Counted from the first letter of the stretch, positions 44,357 to 54,074 are shown. The stretch is 64,000 nt of DNA from Veillonella sp. T11011-6 (GCF_002959755.1 NZ_PPCW01000005.1:315001-379000), one strand, 5' to 3'. A program made the numbers and translations. Notes: generated by a model not told the origin, from the letters alone.

Positions 44357-45637
44357 ATGTTAGACTTGAAATTTGTCCGTGAAAATATTGATTTAGTGCA
44401 ACAAAACTTAGATAATCGTCACACGAAAGGCGATTTAGAAACCTTTGTATCCGCTTATGATGAACGCCGTCAGTTGATTGGTAAAGTAGAGGAGTTAAAA
44501 GCTCTTCGTAATTCCGTAACTGAAGAAATTAGCCAATTAAAACGCAATAAAGAAAATGCGGATGATAAAATCGCAGAAATGAAAAAAGTAGGCGATGATA
44601 TTGCAGAGCTTGATAATCGTATTCGCGATGTAGAAGCTAAATTACGTGATGCGGCTTTGATGTTGCCAAATATGTGCGATGCATCTGTTCCTGTTGGTGC
44701 TGATGAAGATGAAAATGTGGAACAACGTAAATGGGGCGAACCACGTCAATTTGACTTTGATGTACAAGCTCATTGGGATTTAGGTGAAAATCTTGATATC
44801 CTTGATTTCAATCGCGCTGGTAAAATGAGTGGTGCTCGTTTCACTGTATATAAAGGTTTAGGTGCTCGTTTAGAACGTGCTCTTATTAACTTCATGGTTG
44901 ATCTTCATGTAGATAAACAAGGCTACACTGAAATGATGACTCCATATATGGTAACTCGTGAAACTTTGACAGGTACTGGCCAATTACCTAAATTTGCTGA
45001 AGATATGTACCATGTAGAGGATACAGAATACTTCTTGATCCCTACAGCAGAGGTTACATTGACTAATTATCATAGCGGTGAAATCTTGAGCGAAGAAGAG
45101 TTGCCTAAATACTATACTGCATTTACAGCGTGCTTCCGTGCTGAAGCTGGTTCTGCAGGTCGTGATACACGTGGTCTTATCCGTCAACATCAATTCAATA
45201 AAGTTGAAATGGTTAAATTAGCTAAACCTGAAGATTCTTACGCAGAATTAGAAAAGTTAACTGATAATGCAGAAGAAGTATTGCGCTTATTGGAATTACC
45301 ATTCCGTGTCATTACACTTTGCACAGGTGATATTGGCTTTGGTTCTGCTAAAACATATGACGTAGAGGTATGGATGCCAGCTCAAGGCAAGTACAGAGAA
45401 ATCTCCTCTTGCTCCAATATGACTGATTTCCAAGCTCGTCGTGCAAATATTAAATTCCGTCGTGGACCTAAAGGTAAACCAGAATTCGTTCATACATTAA
45501 ATGGCTCTGGTCTTGCTGTAGGCCGTACAGTAGCAGCTATCTTGGAAAATTACCAACAAGCTGATGGCTCTGTTGTAATTCCTAAGGTACTTGTTCCTTA
45601 CATGGGTGGCGTAGAAGTAATCAAGGCAGCAAAATAA
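44357..45637 (+). CDS. serS: Seryl-tRNA synthetase
   Basis: A 426-residue class II enzyme. The N-terminal antiparallel coiled coil (about 25-105) grips the long variable arm of tRNA-Ser. Motif 2 lies in [17 protein letters not shown], and [15 protein letters not shown] and the C-terminal motif 3 [15 protein letters not shown] complete the site. The ATG at 44357 follows GAGG; an in-frame TTG at 44336 adds seven residues without support. The leader is too short for a T-box. Confidence 0.96.
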   Translation: MLDLKFVRENIDLVQQNLDNRHTKGDLETFVSAYDERRQLIGKVEELKALRNSVTEEISQLKRNKENADDKIAEMKKVGDDIAELDNRIRDVEAKLRDAALMLPNMCDASVPVGADEDENVEQRKWGEPRQFDFDVQAHWDLGENLDILDFNRAGKMSGARFTVYKGLGARLERALINFMVDLHVDKQGYTEMMTPYMVTRETLTGTGQLPKFAEDMYHVEDTEYFLIPTAEVTLTNYHSGEILSEEELPKYYTAFTACFRAEAGSAGRDTRGLIRQHQFNKVEMVKLAKPEDSYAELEKLTDNAEEVLRLLELPFRVITLCTGDIGFGSAKTYDVEVWMPAQGKYREISSCSNMTDFQARRANIKFRRGPKGKPEFVHTLNGSGLAVGRTVAAILENYQQADGSVVIPKVLVPYMGGVEVIKAAK

Positions 45638-45650
45638 GAGGGGGCATTTG

Positions 45651-46295
45651 ATGAAGTTCTTTATTGATACCGCAGAATTTGATGAGATAAAAGAAGCATA
45701 TGCTTTTGGTTTTATCGATGGTGTGACTACTAACCCATCCCTTATCGTGAAAGCTAAACGCGACTTAAAACAAGTTATTTCTGAAATTGCAAATCTTGTA
45801 GAAGGTCCTGTAAGTGCAGAGGTTATTGCTTCTGATGCAGAAGGCATGATTGCAGAAGCTCATGAGCTTGTAAAATTAGGCTCCAATGTAGTTATTAAAG
45901 TGCCTATGACTCCAGAAGGTCTTAAAGCTGTTGCTGTGTTGAGCAAAGAAGGTATTAAAACAAATGTAACCTTAATCTTCTCTGCTAACCAAGCTTTATT
46001 GGCAGCTCGTGCAGGTGCTACCTATGTGAGCCCATTTGTGGGTCGCATTGATGATATCAGCATGGACGGCCTTACATTAATTCAAGATATTGCAGACATA
46101 TTTGCTATTCATGGCATTGAAACCGAAATTATTGCAGCCAGTGTGAGAACGCCATTGCATATCATTCAATGTGCTAAAGCCGGTGCTCATATTGCAACAG
46201 TGCCATTCAAAGTACTTATGCAAGCTATGAAACATCCATTGACGGATGCAGGGCTTGAAAAATTTATGGCAGATTGGAAACAAGCTAATCAATAA
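45651..46295 (+). CDS. Transaldolase, small FSA/TalC type
   Basis: A 214-residue TIM-barrel aldolase. [16 protein letters not shown] at the start and [10 protein letters not shown] are family signatures, and [15 protein letters not shown] carries the Schiff-base Lys. These small enzymes act as transaldolase in the pentose phosphate pathway or as fructose-6-phosphate aldolase. The next gene, glpX, also handles fructose phosphates, which supports a sugar-phosphate role. The start follows AGAGGGGG, 13 bases after serS. Confidence 0.9.
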   Translation: MKFFIDTAEFDEIKEAYAFGFIDGVTTNPSLIVKAKRDLKQVISEIANLVEGPVSAEVIASDAEGMIAEAHELVKLGSNVVIKVPMTPEGLKAVAVLSKEGIKTNVTLIFSANQALLAARAGATYVSPFVGRIDDISMDGLTLIQDIADIFAIHGIETEIIAASVRTPLHIIQCAKAGAHIATVPFKVLMQAMKHPLTDAGLEKFMADWKQANQ

Positions 46296-46361
46296 GTTAA
46301 GTATTCGGCTCAATGTAAGAGTCATATTACAATACACACAGGACTTATAAGGAGGCCTATT

Positions 46362-47324
46362 ATGGATCGTACATTATCTTTGGAATTTGCTCGTGTCGTT
46401 GAAGCGGCTGCTTTACGCAGTGGTCGTTTACTTGGTCGCGGTCAAAAGGATGCAGCGGATGGTCTTGCTGTAGATGCAATGCGTCAAGCATTTGACTCTG
46501 TTCGTATTTCTGGTACAGTAGTTATCGGTGAAGGCGAAATTGATGAAGCGCCTATGCTTTACATTGGTGAACATGTAGGTGCTGGTGGCCCAGAAGTAGA
46601 TATCGCAGTTGACCCAATTGAAGGCACAAACTTGATTGCAAAAGGCCAAAATGGTGCGATTGCAGTTATGGCTATTGCTGAAAAAGGTGGCTTGTTACAT
46701 GCACCAGATATGTATATGGAAAAACTTTGCGTTGGCCCTCGTGGTGCAGGTGCTATTGATATTACTAAATCTTTGACTGAAAATATCAAAAATGTAGCAG
46801 CAAAAATGAATCGCAATGTCGATGAAATCACACTTGTTATGCTAGATCGTGAACGTCATCATGGCTTGATGAAAGAAGCTCGTGACCTTGGTGCACGTAT
46901 TATGTTAATTTCTGATGGTGATGTTAACCCAGCTATGGAATGTTGTATTGAAGGTTCTGGTGTGCACATGGTTGTTGGTACTGGTGGTGCACCAGAAGGC
47001 GTATTGGCTGCAGCTGCTTTGAAATGCGTAGGTGGCGATATGCAAGCCCGCTTGAAACCAGAAACAGAAGAAGAAATTCGTCGTTGTCATGAAATGGGTA
47101 TTACCGATGTAAATCAAGTACTTACATTGGATGATCTCGTTCGTACAGATGATGTTATCTTCGCGGCTACTGCTATTACTCGCGGTAACTTATTGAATGC
47201 TATTCAATACTTCCCAGGTGGTGCGCGTACACATACTATCGTAATGCGCTCTAAAACTGGTACTGTTCGTTTCTTAGATACAGTGCATATGGATGAGAAA
47301 CTAAAATCCTTAAAAGCAAAATAA
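46362..47324 (+). CDS. glpX: Fructose-1,6-bisphosphatase, class II
   Basis: A 320-residue GlpX-type phosphatase, the gluconeogenic step. GEGEIDEAPMLYIGE and DPIEGTNLIAKGQNGAI carry the metal-binding acidic residues. Veillonella cannot grow on most sugars and makes hexose from lactate, so gluconeogenesis is essential to it; that link is from general knowledge. AAGGAGG precedes the ATG. A terminator follows. Confidence 0.94.
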   Translation: MDRTLSLEFARVVEAAALRSGRLLGRGQKDAADGLAVDAMRQAFDSVRISGTVVIGEGEIDEAPMLYIGEHVGAGGPEVDIAVDPIEGTNLIAKGQNGAIAVMAIAEKGGLLHAPDMYMEKLCVGPRGAGAIDITKSLTENIKNVAAKMNRNVDEITLVMLDRERHHGLMKEARDLGARIMLISDGDVNPAMECCIEGSGVHMVVGTGGAPEGVLAAAALKCVGGDMQARLKPETEEEIRRCHEMGITDVNQVLTLDDLVRTDDVIFAATAITRGNLLNAIQYFPGGARTHTIVMRSKTGTVRFLDTVHMDEKLKSLKAK

Positions 47325-47331
47325 TAATTAG

Positions 47332-47356
47332 GCCCCTCAAAATGAGGGGCTTTTTT
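47332..47356 (+). terminator. Terminator after glpX
   Basis: GCCCCTC / GAGGGGC with a 5-base loop and six T residues. Confidence 0.92.
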
Positions 47357-47378
47357 CTCAGTATTTTCTCACAGTCTC

Positions 47379-47408
47379 TTGATGAGATATATCGAAAAAT
47401 AGTATAAT
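47379..47408 (+). promoter_or_regulatory. Promoter of murA
   Basis: TTGATG, 18 bases, TATAAT. The leader downstream carries two small hairpins (47423-47442 and 47442-47458). Confidence 0.6.
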
Positions 47409-47490
47409 AATATTCAGTATATGACGTTATAAATACAACGTCTTGTAGTTCATACAAGATGATCGATATAAAAGTGTAGGAGGAATTCTG

Positions 47491-48756
47491 TTGGAAAAGC
47501 TAATCATTCAAGGTGGCAATCGGTTGGAAGGCCGTGTACGTGTTAGTAGTGCTAAAAATGCGGTACTCCCTATTATTGCCGGTACTTTACTAGCATCAAC
47601 GCCTAGTAAATTACTTGAAATTCCAAATTTGGAAGATGTAGGTACGATTTGCCAAGTTATCGAGTCTTTGGGGGTTAAAATCACTCGTAATAAAGCAGAT
47701 GATGAAATTATTTTCGATGCATCTACATTAACTGCTACGGAAGCTCCTTATGAGCTTGTACGCAAAATGCGTGCATCTTTCCTTGTAATGGGTCCACTTT
47801 TAGCGCGCAAAGGGGAGGCTAAAATCTCCATGCCAGGTGGTTGTGCAATTGGTGCACGTCCTATCGACCTTCACCTAAAAGCTTTTGAAGCGTTAGGTGC
47901 TAAAATTGAAATTACTGAAGATTATGTATATGCACATGCTCCAGAAGGCCTTAAAGGTACTCAAATTTACTTGGATTTCCCAAGTGTAGGGGCTACAGAA
48001 AATGTAATTATGGCGGCTTCTATGGCGGAAGGTAAAACTGTTATCGAAAATGCTGCGGAAGAACCTGAAATCGTTGATTTAGCGACATTCTTAAATGCAA
48101 TGGGCGCTAATATTCGCGGTGCTGGTACCAATGTAATTCGCATTGAAGGGGTGCCTCAATTACATGGTGCGATTCATACGGTTATTCCTGACCGTATCGA
48201 AGCTGGTACATATTTGATTGCCGCAGCTATGGCTGGTGGCGACGTATTTGTAGAAAATGCATTGCCAGAACATTTGAAACCAGTAGTAGCTAAGTTGAAA
48301 GAAGCTGGCGTTACTGTAGAGGAAGAAATTGATGGTATTCGTGTTATCAGCACTGGCAAAGGCATTAAAGCTGTTGATATCAAAACATTGCCATACCCAG
48401 GCTTCCCAACAGATATGCAAGCTCAATTTATGGCGCTTACTACAATTGCTGAAGGCACAAGTACAGTAACAGAAACTGTATTTGAAAACCGCTTCATGCA
48501 CGTTGCAGAACTTCGCAAAATGGGTGCCCATATCGATATCGACAATCGTCAAGCGATTGTAGAAGGTATGCCACGCTTACATGGTGCTGTAGTTAATGCC
48601 ACAGACTTGCGTGCAGGTGCAGCTCTTGTTTGTGCTGCGTTGACTGCAGAAGGTAGAACAGAAGTTGGTCGTCTACATCATATCGATCGTGGTTATGAAG
48701 ATTTCGTAGGTAAATTGCAAAGGTTAGGTGCTGATATTGTTCGGGTTGACGAATAA
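47491..48756 (+). CDS. murA: UDP-N-acetylglucosamine 1-carboxyvinyltransferase
   Basis: A 421-residue enzyme for the first committed step of peptidoglycan synthesis, adding enolpyruvate to UDP-GlcNAc. [16 protein letters not shown] is the N-terminal motif and [16 protein letters not shown] holds the active-site Cys (about 118), the fosfomycin target. The start is TTG at 47491 after AGGAGG. The next reading frame overlaps its end or follows closely. Confidence 0.96.
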   Translation: MEKLIIQGGNRLEGRVRVSSAKNAVLPIIAGTLLASTPSKLLEIPNLEDVGTICQVIESLGVKITRNKADDEIIFDASTLTATEAPYELVRKMRASFLVMGPLLARKGEAKISMPGGCAIGARPIDLHLKAFEALGAKIEITEDYVYAHAPEGLKGTQIYLDFPSVGATENVIMAASMAEGKTVIENAAEEPEIVDLATFLNAMGANIRGAGTNVIRIEGVPQLHGAIHTVIPDRIEAGTYLIAAAMAGGDVFVENALPEHLKPVVAKLKEAGVTVEEEIDGIRVISTGKGIKAVDIKTLPYPGFPTDMQAQFMALTTIAEGTSTVTETVFENRFMHVAELRKMGAHIDIDNRQAIVEGMPRLHGAVVNATDLRAGAALVCAALTAEGRTEVGRLHHIDRGYEDFVGKLQRLGADIVRVDE

Positions 48757-50122
48757 AAGTACAGAGCCAAAACAGAATAAAAAGAAACGAAGCCGGCGCT
48801 CAAAAGGGCCGGCTTTATACAACGAGCAACAAAACCTAGGTGCTGCAAAGGTTGAAAACTCTAAGGCGAGCACGACTCGTAAGCCTTTGCGTAGAACAAA
48901 GCGTAAGTCTACGAAACTTTCAGAAGGTGTAGCTAAACAAGCGAATCACTTAGCTTCTAATATGCGGGAGGCCATGGTTAAAGTGACGAAGATGCGCCGT
49001 GTTGAACGTCGTAACCGTGAGACTGTAGCTATTGCAAAAACTACACCAGCTATGACCTTGAAGCGCCTAGTTCGTCCTGAGCAGGTGGGCGATTTAATGG
49101 GACGATTAAATCGTTCATTAAACTTTGACTTGGGCATCGACTTAGGAACTGCGAATATTCTTATTTTCGCTAAAGGTAAGGGCTTAGTCTTAGATGAGCC
49201 AGCTTATATTGCGAAAGATGATAAAACAGGGGATATTCTTGCCTTAGGCGAAGCTGCACGTACTATGATAGGACGTACACCTAAAGGCATATCTGTTATT
49301 CGCCCTGTTCAAGCAGGTGTTATTGCAGATTATGATATGACCGAATTTATGTTAAAGTATTTTATTCGTTCAGTCGTGCCTGCTTCTAGATTGATGAAAA
49401 CGCGTATTATCGTATGTGTACCATCTGGGATTACACCTGTTGAAAAACGGGCCATTTTAGAAGCTTTGCTTAGAACTGGGGCCAAGAAGACTGTCTTGAT
49501 AGAGGAACCATTGGCGGCAGCTATGGGGACAGGGCTCAATGATGCAGATCAAGTTGGGGCCATGGTTGTCGATGTTGGTGGCGGTACTACGGATATCGCA
49601 GTTCTTTGTGATACTGGCGTTGTGGTGAGTGAATCCCTTCGCATTGGGGGAGATTCCTTCAATGAATCTATTATCCGTTACATCCGTCGTAAGAAGCGAC
49701 TTGTTATTGGACCTTTAACAGCTGAAAAGATTAAGATTTCTGTCGGTACTGTAGATCGTCGTGCTAAGGAGCGAACTATAGAGGTTAGAGGGCGGGATGC
49801 AAGCTCTGGATTACCTAAGATGGTTGCTGTTAATTCCTTAGAGATTCAACGTGCCTTAGAGGCGCAAGTGATGAATATTCTAGAAGGAATTAAATCTATT
49901 CTAGAAAAAACGCCACCAGAACTTGTGGCGGCTATTAATGATCACGGCATCATTCTTACCGGTGGCGGTGCTCTCATCGATGGGTTGGATCGTGTTATTA
50001 CACGTTCTGTAGGTATTGCATCGTATTTGGTAGAGTCTCCACGATATGCTGTTATTAAAGGGGTCGCCAAAGCCCTTGATGAAATGTCACAATTGCGTGA
50101 TACCTTGGATGAATTACAATAA
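48737..50122 (+). CDS. MreB-like actin-family protein with basic N-terminal extension
   Basis: The C-terminal 330 residues are MreB/Mbl: [17 protein letters not shown] (phosphate 1), [14 protein letters not shown] (phosphate 2), [17 protein letters not shown] and [12 protein letters not shown] (adenosine motif). Ahead of this lie some 120 residues rich in Lys/Arg ([28 protein letters not shown]), absent from ordinary MreB, which starts just before the DLGTAN motif. The start is unsure: TTG at 48737 follows AGGTTAGG, but later ATGs (about 49051 and 49099) would give shorter forms. MreB polymers organise cell-wall synthesis in rods, yet Veillonella are cocci, so a different envelope role is possible. 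Confidence 0.75.
   Translation: MFGLTNKSTEPKQNKKKRSRRSKGPALYNEQQNLGAAKVENSKASTTRKPLRRTKRKSTKLSEGVAKQANHLASNMREAMVKVTKMRRVERRNRETVAIAKTTPAMTLKRLVRPEQVGDLMGRLNRSLNFDLGIDLGTANILIFAKGKGLVLDEPAYIAKDDKTGDILALGEAARTMIGRTPKGISVIRPVQAGVIADYDMTEFMLKYFIRSVVPASRLMKTRIIVCVPSGITPVEKRAILEALLRTGAKKTVLIEEPLAAAMGTGLNDADQVGAMVVDVGGGTTDIAVLCDTGVVVSESLRIGGDSFNESIIRYIRRKKRLVIGPLTAEKIKISVGTVDRRAKERTIEVRGRDASSGLPKMVAVNSLEIQRALEAQVMNILEGIKSILEKTPPELVAAINDHGIILTGGGALIDGLDRVITRSVGIASYLVESPRYAVIKGVAKALDEMSQLRDTLDELQ
48790..48816 (+). terminator. Hairpin inside the 5' end of the MreB-like frame
   Basis: AAGCCGGC / GCCGGCTT with a 10-base loop and three T residues, 34 bases after the murA stop. It may be the murA terminator or an attenuator. 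Confidence 0.5.
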
Positions 50123-50151
50123 AATATTGTATTGACATACTATGTAAATTG

Positions 50152-50218
50152 ACGAAGTTGCTATTTATAGTTAGGCCATTGATGATTGGAATAACTGTAG
50201 ATAGTAACTTCGTTTTTT
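50152..50218 (+). terminator. Long hairpin terminator after the MreB-like gene
   Basis: Two 22-base arms (50152-50173 and 50192-50213) pair fully if three wobble pairs are allowed, around an 18-base loop, followed by six T residues. It is unusually long for a simple terminator. Confidence 0.7.
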
Positions 50219-50230
50219 AGTGCCCTCTTT

Positions 50231-50259
50231 TTGTAATTTTCATCTTTATGATGTATACT
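50231..50259 (+). promoter_or_regulatory. Promoter of the AMIN-domain gene
   Basis: TTGTAA, 17 bases, TATACT, about 80 bases before the start at 50339. Confidence 0.6.
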
Positions 50260-50338
50260 ATAGTAAAAGTATATTGCGTAAAATTGATGTGCAAATATAA
50301 ACCTATTAATATGGTTTGTCGCTATAGAGGAATTGTAT

Positions 50339-51682
50339 ATGAAACGATATTTATATTTGACTTTTGCTGTTTTAGGTTTTCTAGGCAGTACCATACCTTA
50401 TGCTGAGGCAGGGAATTTAACAGGTGTACGTGTATCTAATCACGAAGGCACAAGTCGAATTGTATTGGATGTATCTGAAATGCCTGTATCTTGGACTAAG
50501 TCTTATAATGAGTCCACACATGCCCTTACACTTAACCTTGGTGGTACTACAAATGGATTGACGGGTCCTATAGCGCAAAATAATACAAAAACAGGTGTTT
50601 TAAAAGGCATTGGCTTACAACCTGTTAATGGATCTTTGCAAGTAACATTGACGGCTAACAAGGATGTACAACATCATGAATTTACATTGGAGAAGCCATC
50701 GCGTATTGTAGTTGATTTGTTTTCTAGCTATGCTCAACAAACAACAAAGGATGTAAATAAATCTGTTACGTATAGCAAGATTAATAACACTGTATCAGAA
50801 GGCAAAATCCAGGCCTTTGCATTATCTGTGGACAATGATTCACCTATGGTGGTCGCTCATGTTTCGGAAGGTAAACCCTTATCATCTGTAGTTCAATCGC
50901 ATACTGCTATAATTGGCGCAAAGGTAAAAGGTAGTAGTTTTGATCGCCCTTATTCGGTAGCAAGTGATGGAACTATTGATTTAGAGCGTATTTCTAACCG
51001 TGGCACCTTGCGATATACACCAAATCGTGGATATTTTATTGAAGAAAAAAGACCTTTACTACAGGCTAAAACACAGAAGGATACATTCCTGATTACCTCT
51101 GTTAATACAAGTCGTAAAGAAAATGCTTTGACTCTATATACATCAGCGTATGGGGCATCTACAAAGACTAATGACTTTGGATACGAAGTGACTGTTGCTA
51201 ATGGCAAGGTGGTTAGTGGTCAAAAAGGGAATTCTAAAATTGGAGAAAACCAATACGTGTTATCTGGTCACGGAGAATCGCGGGATACATTACGTAAATT
51301 AAAGGTGGGCACACCGATTACGATTCAAAATAGACCGGAGTTGGCACAAGTGAATACCACTGGTGGAGCAGCTTTACAAGCAGGTACTATGGTTTTGAAA
51401 AATGGTAACTATGTAGGTGCTGATGGGACCAATAATAAAGCTCGTAGTTTTATAGGAACTACTAAAGATCATAATTTGGTGGTTCTTACTGTTGATAAAG
51501 CTGGGCTTCAATCCGTAGGGGTTACACAACAAGAAGGGGCTCAACTATTATCCAAACTAGGCGTCGTGGATGGTGCTGAATTATCGAATCAAGGTAGTGT
51601 TGATTTAGTAGTCAATGATACATACGTTCATAAAGCGACTTCAAATCCTACGACCTATGAGGATATTGTAATTATAAAATGA
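50339..51682 (+). CDS. Exported AMIN-domain protein with NAGPA-like C-terminal domain
   Basis: A 447-residue protein with signal peptide (residues 1-22, ending YAEAG). One AMIN domain follows (about 23-125, GVRVSNHEGTSRIVLDVS to SRIVVDLFS), which targets proteins to peptidoglycan or outer-membrane secretins. The C-terminal part (about 290-447) resembles phosphodiester glycosidase (NAGPA) folds: RSFIGTTKDHNLVVLTVD, then EGAQLLSKLGVVDGAELSNQGS. The usual Asp-Gly-Gly-Gly-Ser end of that motif is altered (SNQGS), so activity is doubtful. GAGG precedes the ATG at 50339. It opens the envelope cluster. Confidence 0.7.
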   Translation: MKRYLYLTFAVLGFLGSTIPYAEAGNLTGVRVSNHEGTSRIVLDVSEMPVSWTKSYNESTHALTLNLGGTTNGLTGPIAQNNTKTGVLKGIGLQPVNGSLQVTLTANKDVQHHEFTLEKPSRIVVDLFSSYAQQTTKDVNKSVTYSKINNTVSEGKIQAFALSVDNDSPMVVAHVSEGKPLSSVVQSHTAIIGAKVKGSSFDRPYSVASDGTIDLERISNRGTLRYTPNRGYFIEEKRPLLQAKTQKDTFLITSVNTSRKENALTLYTSAYGASTKTNDFGYEVTVANGKVVSGQKGNSKIGENQYVLSGHGESRDTLRKLKVGTPITIQNRPELAQVNTTGGAALQAGTMVLKNGNYVGADGTNNKARSFIGTTKDHNLVVLTVDKAGLQSVGVTQQEGAQLLSKLGVVDGAELSNQGSVDLVVNDTYVHKATSNPTTYEDIVIIK

Positions 51683-51703
51683 ATTCGTTGCATACAATTT
51701 TGT

Positions 51704-51732
51704 TTGAAATATTAGTAATAATTTAGTATACT
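51704..51732 (+). promoter_or_regulatory. Promoter for the miniprotein and following envelope genes
   Basis: TTGAAA, 17 bases, TATACT, 39 bases before the start at 51771. The run of genes from 51771 to 58408 has no clear terminator inside, so this may drive all of it. Confidence 0.7.
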
Positions 51733-51770
51733 ATAAATACATAACTAATTTTGTAAAAGGAGGGATCGTT

Positions 51771-52055
51771 ATGAAAAGAGTAGTGTTGGCATTAGCTGCT
51801 TTAGGCATTTTAAGTGTTAGCTCTGTAATGGCGGCCCCTGTATCATACCAAAGTGTATTAACAGGTAAAGTTGCTTCTACAGTTTCTGTTGGCTCTGCTG
51901 TAACAGAAGGTCAAACATTGGTAACTGTAGAGACATTGGCTGGCCCTATGGCTGCTGCTAAATCTACTGTAACTGGTACTGTAACGGCGGTTAATGTTAC
52001 AGTGGGCTCAGACGTTTCTCGTGATCAAATCGTTGTCACAGTAGAAAGTAAATAA
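51771..52055 (+). CDS. Exported biotinyl/lipoyl-like miniprotein
   Basis: A 94-residue protein with a clear signal peptide (cleavage after VMAA, about residue 22). The mature 70 residues look like one biotinyl/lipoyl hairpin fold: GKVASTVSVGSAVTEGQTLVTVE, then TGTVTAVNVTVGSDVSRDQIVVTVE. The usual modified lysine (MKM loop) is absent: the loop reads GPMAAAKST. So it is not an ordinary biotin carrier. Such folds also occur in membrane-fusion proteins. AAGGAGG precedes the ATG. It starts 13 bases before the S55-peptidase gene, implying a shared transcript. Confidence 0.7.
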   Translation: MKRVVLALAALGILSVSSVMAAPVSYQSVLTGKVASTVSVGSAVTEGQTLVTVETLAGPMAAAKSTVTGTVTAVNVTVGSDVSRDQIVVTVESK

Positions 52056-52067
52056 AGGAGAGAAGGA

Positions 52068-54074
52068 ATGAAGTTTTCTCATTCTTGGCGTCGGTATAGA
52101 AAAGCGATACTGGCGCTTTTCTTCTGTACTTCACTTACAGCTGCACAGGCTGTTGATTTCATGCCTGTCAATGATGTAACTACAGGTATGGAAGGCATTG
52201 CAAAAACTGTAATTGTAGGAGATACCATTTCTACCTTTGATGTAAAGGTACTTGGTGTCATGAAGGATAAGGGACCATCTGGTCATCTTATTTTAGCGAA
52301 GTTCTCTGGTCCTGTTATGGAAAAAACAGGCGGCATCGCTCATGGCATGAGTGGTAGTCCTGTATATATAAATGGTAAGCTCGTTGGTGCTGTTGCTTAT
52401 GGCTGGGGCTTTGCAGATGGTACGATTGGGATGATTACCCCTATCGAGGATATGGTGAAATTATGGAATATTCCATATGAGAAGAACTTATCCAAACCAT
52501 GGGATGATAAACAATTGATCCCTCTTGGCACGCCACTTATGGCTTATGGCTTTGATGCAGCATCCATGGATTACTTCAAATCCAAGTTGCCACAATATAA
52601 ATATGAAACATATGATACGGCTAGTGCTAGTGGTGATGAAATTGCTAAACCTCTAGAAGCCGGTGGTTCTGTAGCAGCATTACTAGTTGATGGTGACCTA
52701 AAACTGGGGGCCATTGGTACTGTTACCTATGTAGATGGGGAAAAGATTGTTGCCTTTGGTCATCCATTCTTAAAACATGGCTCCTCAAACTACTTCATGC
52801 ATAATGCAAGCATCTTTACAGTAGTTAAAAGTTATGATGCTGCTTTCAAATTGGGCTCTATGGGCAAGGAAGTTGGCTCTGTAACTGAAGATAGAGGTGC
52901 TGGTATTGCAGGTGTTTCTGGTGTGATTTCTCCAGGGATCCCTATGCGATTCCATTTGAAAGACCTTGATATGGGGCGTGATAAAACTAGCTCTGTTAAG
53001 GTTATTGAAGATAGTGAGATGACACCGACTTTAGCGGCTACATCTCTATATAACATGTTGAATAAAACGTTGGATCGTAGTGGCGCTGGTACGGCTACCA
53101 TTTCTTATACAATCACACCAAGAGGTAAAGAGCATAAACCGTTGACGCGAACTAATATGTTCTATAGCTCTGACTCTATCTCTGAGAAGGCTGTTGATGA
53201 GTTCTATAATGTTATCGACGTTCTTATGAATAACCGATTCATTAATTATGAAATTTCTGACATCTCTGTAGAAACTGAGGTGACACAAGATAAGAAAACA
53301 GCTAAGCTTGTTGATGCCTCTGCATCTTCAACCATTGTTTCCCCTGGTGATACAATCGTTGTAGATGTAACGTTGGAGCCGTTCCGCGGTGAGAAGGTCG
53401 TTAAACAAATCTTCTTTAAGGTTCCTGAGGATCAAGCTGTTGGCAAGTATACCTTAGAGGTGCGTGGGGGCGGTGAAATCCCATTACCTTATGTATTAGA
53501 AAAGCAAAAATATAATTTAACTGATGAAATTTTACGTCGCTTAAAAGTTCATAAAGATTTTAATGAACTTTATGATGAAATTCAAAAGACTGATACAAAT
53601 AATCAAATCGTTGTAGAGTTTTTAGAAGATGGCATTAGTCTTGTTGATGAAGATGGTTCCCAATCTGTTAAAAAAGCTAAACTTAAAGATGTGGAATCAA
53701 AACCTATGCCAGGGGATGTAAAGAAAAAAACAGGTCAAGAAGATTTGAGTTCTAGTAAGGACGATGATAATCAAATAGAAAAAACTGCTATTGATACGGA
53801 ATACATCGTTCAAGGTGATGGTCAATTTACAATTCATGTTATGAAACCAGCCGATCGCGATAAAGCATTAGCTAAACGCGTAAAAGAAGTTAAAAATCAA
53901 AGCAAGATGGAACATAAATTAGAATTGGAAGACCAATCCAAAAAGGATAAATCCAGTAAAAAAGATGTGAAAAAGTCTGATAAACAAGATGTGAAAAAAT
54001 CTGATAAACAAGACCAAAAAACACCTGATAAAAAGGATGAATCTAAAGTAAATGATACTAATGCAGCTGAATAA
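52068..54074 (+). CDS. SpoIVB-type S55 peptidase domain protein, exported
   Basis: A 668-residue protein. A basic N-terminus and signal helix (about 11-29, ending AAQAVD) export it. The S55 domain follows: TTGMEGIAKTVIVGDTIS, then GGIAHGMSGSPVYING, whose GMSGS holds the nucleophile Ser (about 95). A VAFGHPFLKHG segment is typical of SpoIVB-like proteins. The middle (about 400-500) looks like a beta-rich domain. The C-terminal 70 residues are Lys/Asp-rich with a repeated DVKKSDKQ unit. SpoIVB is a sporulation signalling protease, but this non-sporulating context points to an envelope role. It lies directly before mlaE. Confidence 0.8.
   Translation: MKFSHSWRRYRKAILALFFCTSLTAAQAVDFMPVNDVTTGMEGIAKTVIVGDTISTFDVKVLGVMKDKGPSGHLILAKFSGPVMEKTGGIAHGMSGSPVYINGKLVGAVAYGWGFADGTIGMITPIEDMVKLWNIPYEKNLSKPWDDKQLIPLGTPLMAYGFDAASMDYFKSKLPQYKYETYDTASASGDEIAKPLEAGGSVAALLVDGDLKLGAIGTVTYVDGEKIVAFGHPFLKHGSSNYFMHNASIFTVVKSYDAAFKLGSMGKEVGSVTEDRGAGIAGVSGVISPGIPMRFHLKDLDMGRDKTSSVKVIEDSEMTPTLAATSLYNMLNKTLDRSGAGTATISYTITPRGKEHKPLTRTNMFYSSDSISEKAVDEFYNVIDVLMNNRFINYEISDISVETEVTQDKKTAKLVDASASSTIVSPGDTIVVDVTLEPFRGEKVVKQIFFKVPEDQAVGKYTLEVRGGGEIPLPYVLEKQKYNLTDEILRRLKVHKDFNELYDEIQKTDTNNQIVVEFLEDGISLVDEDGSQSVKKAKLKDVESKPMPGDVKKKTGQEDLSSSKDDDNQIEKTAIDTEYIVQGDGQFTIHVMKPADRDKALAKRVKEVKNQSKMEHKLELEDQSKKDKSSKKDVKKSDKQDVKKSDKQDQKTPDKKDESKVNDTNAAE
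53964..54011 (+). repeat. Two tandem 24-bp repeats in the S55-protein tail
   Basis: Two copies differing at one base encode DVKKSDKQ twice. Copy number could vary between strains by slippage. Confidence 0.85.

Noticed and set aside
52068-54074. Evidence that the organism forms spores
   Set aside because: S55 domains occur outside sporulation, and no other sporulation gene is seen in the window.
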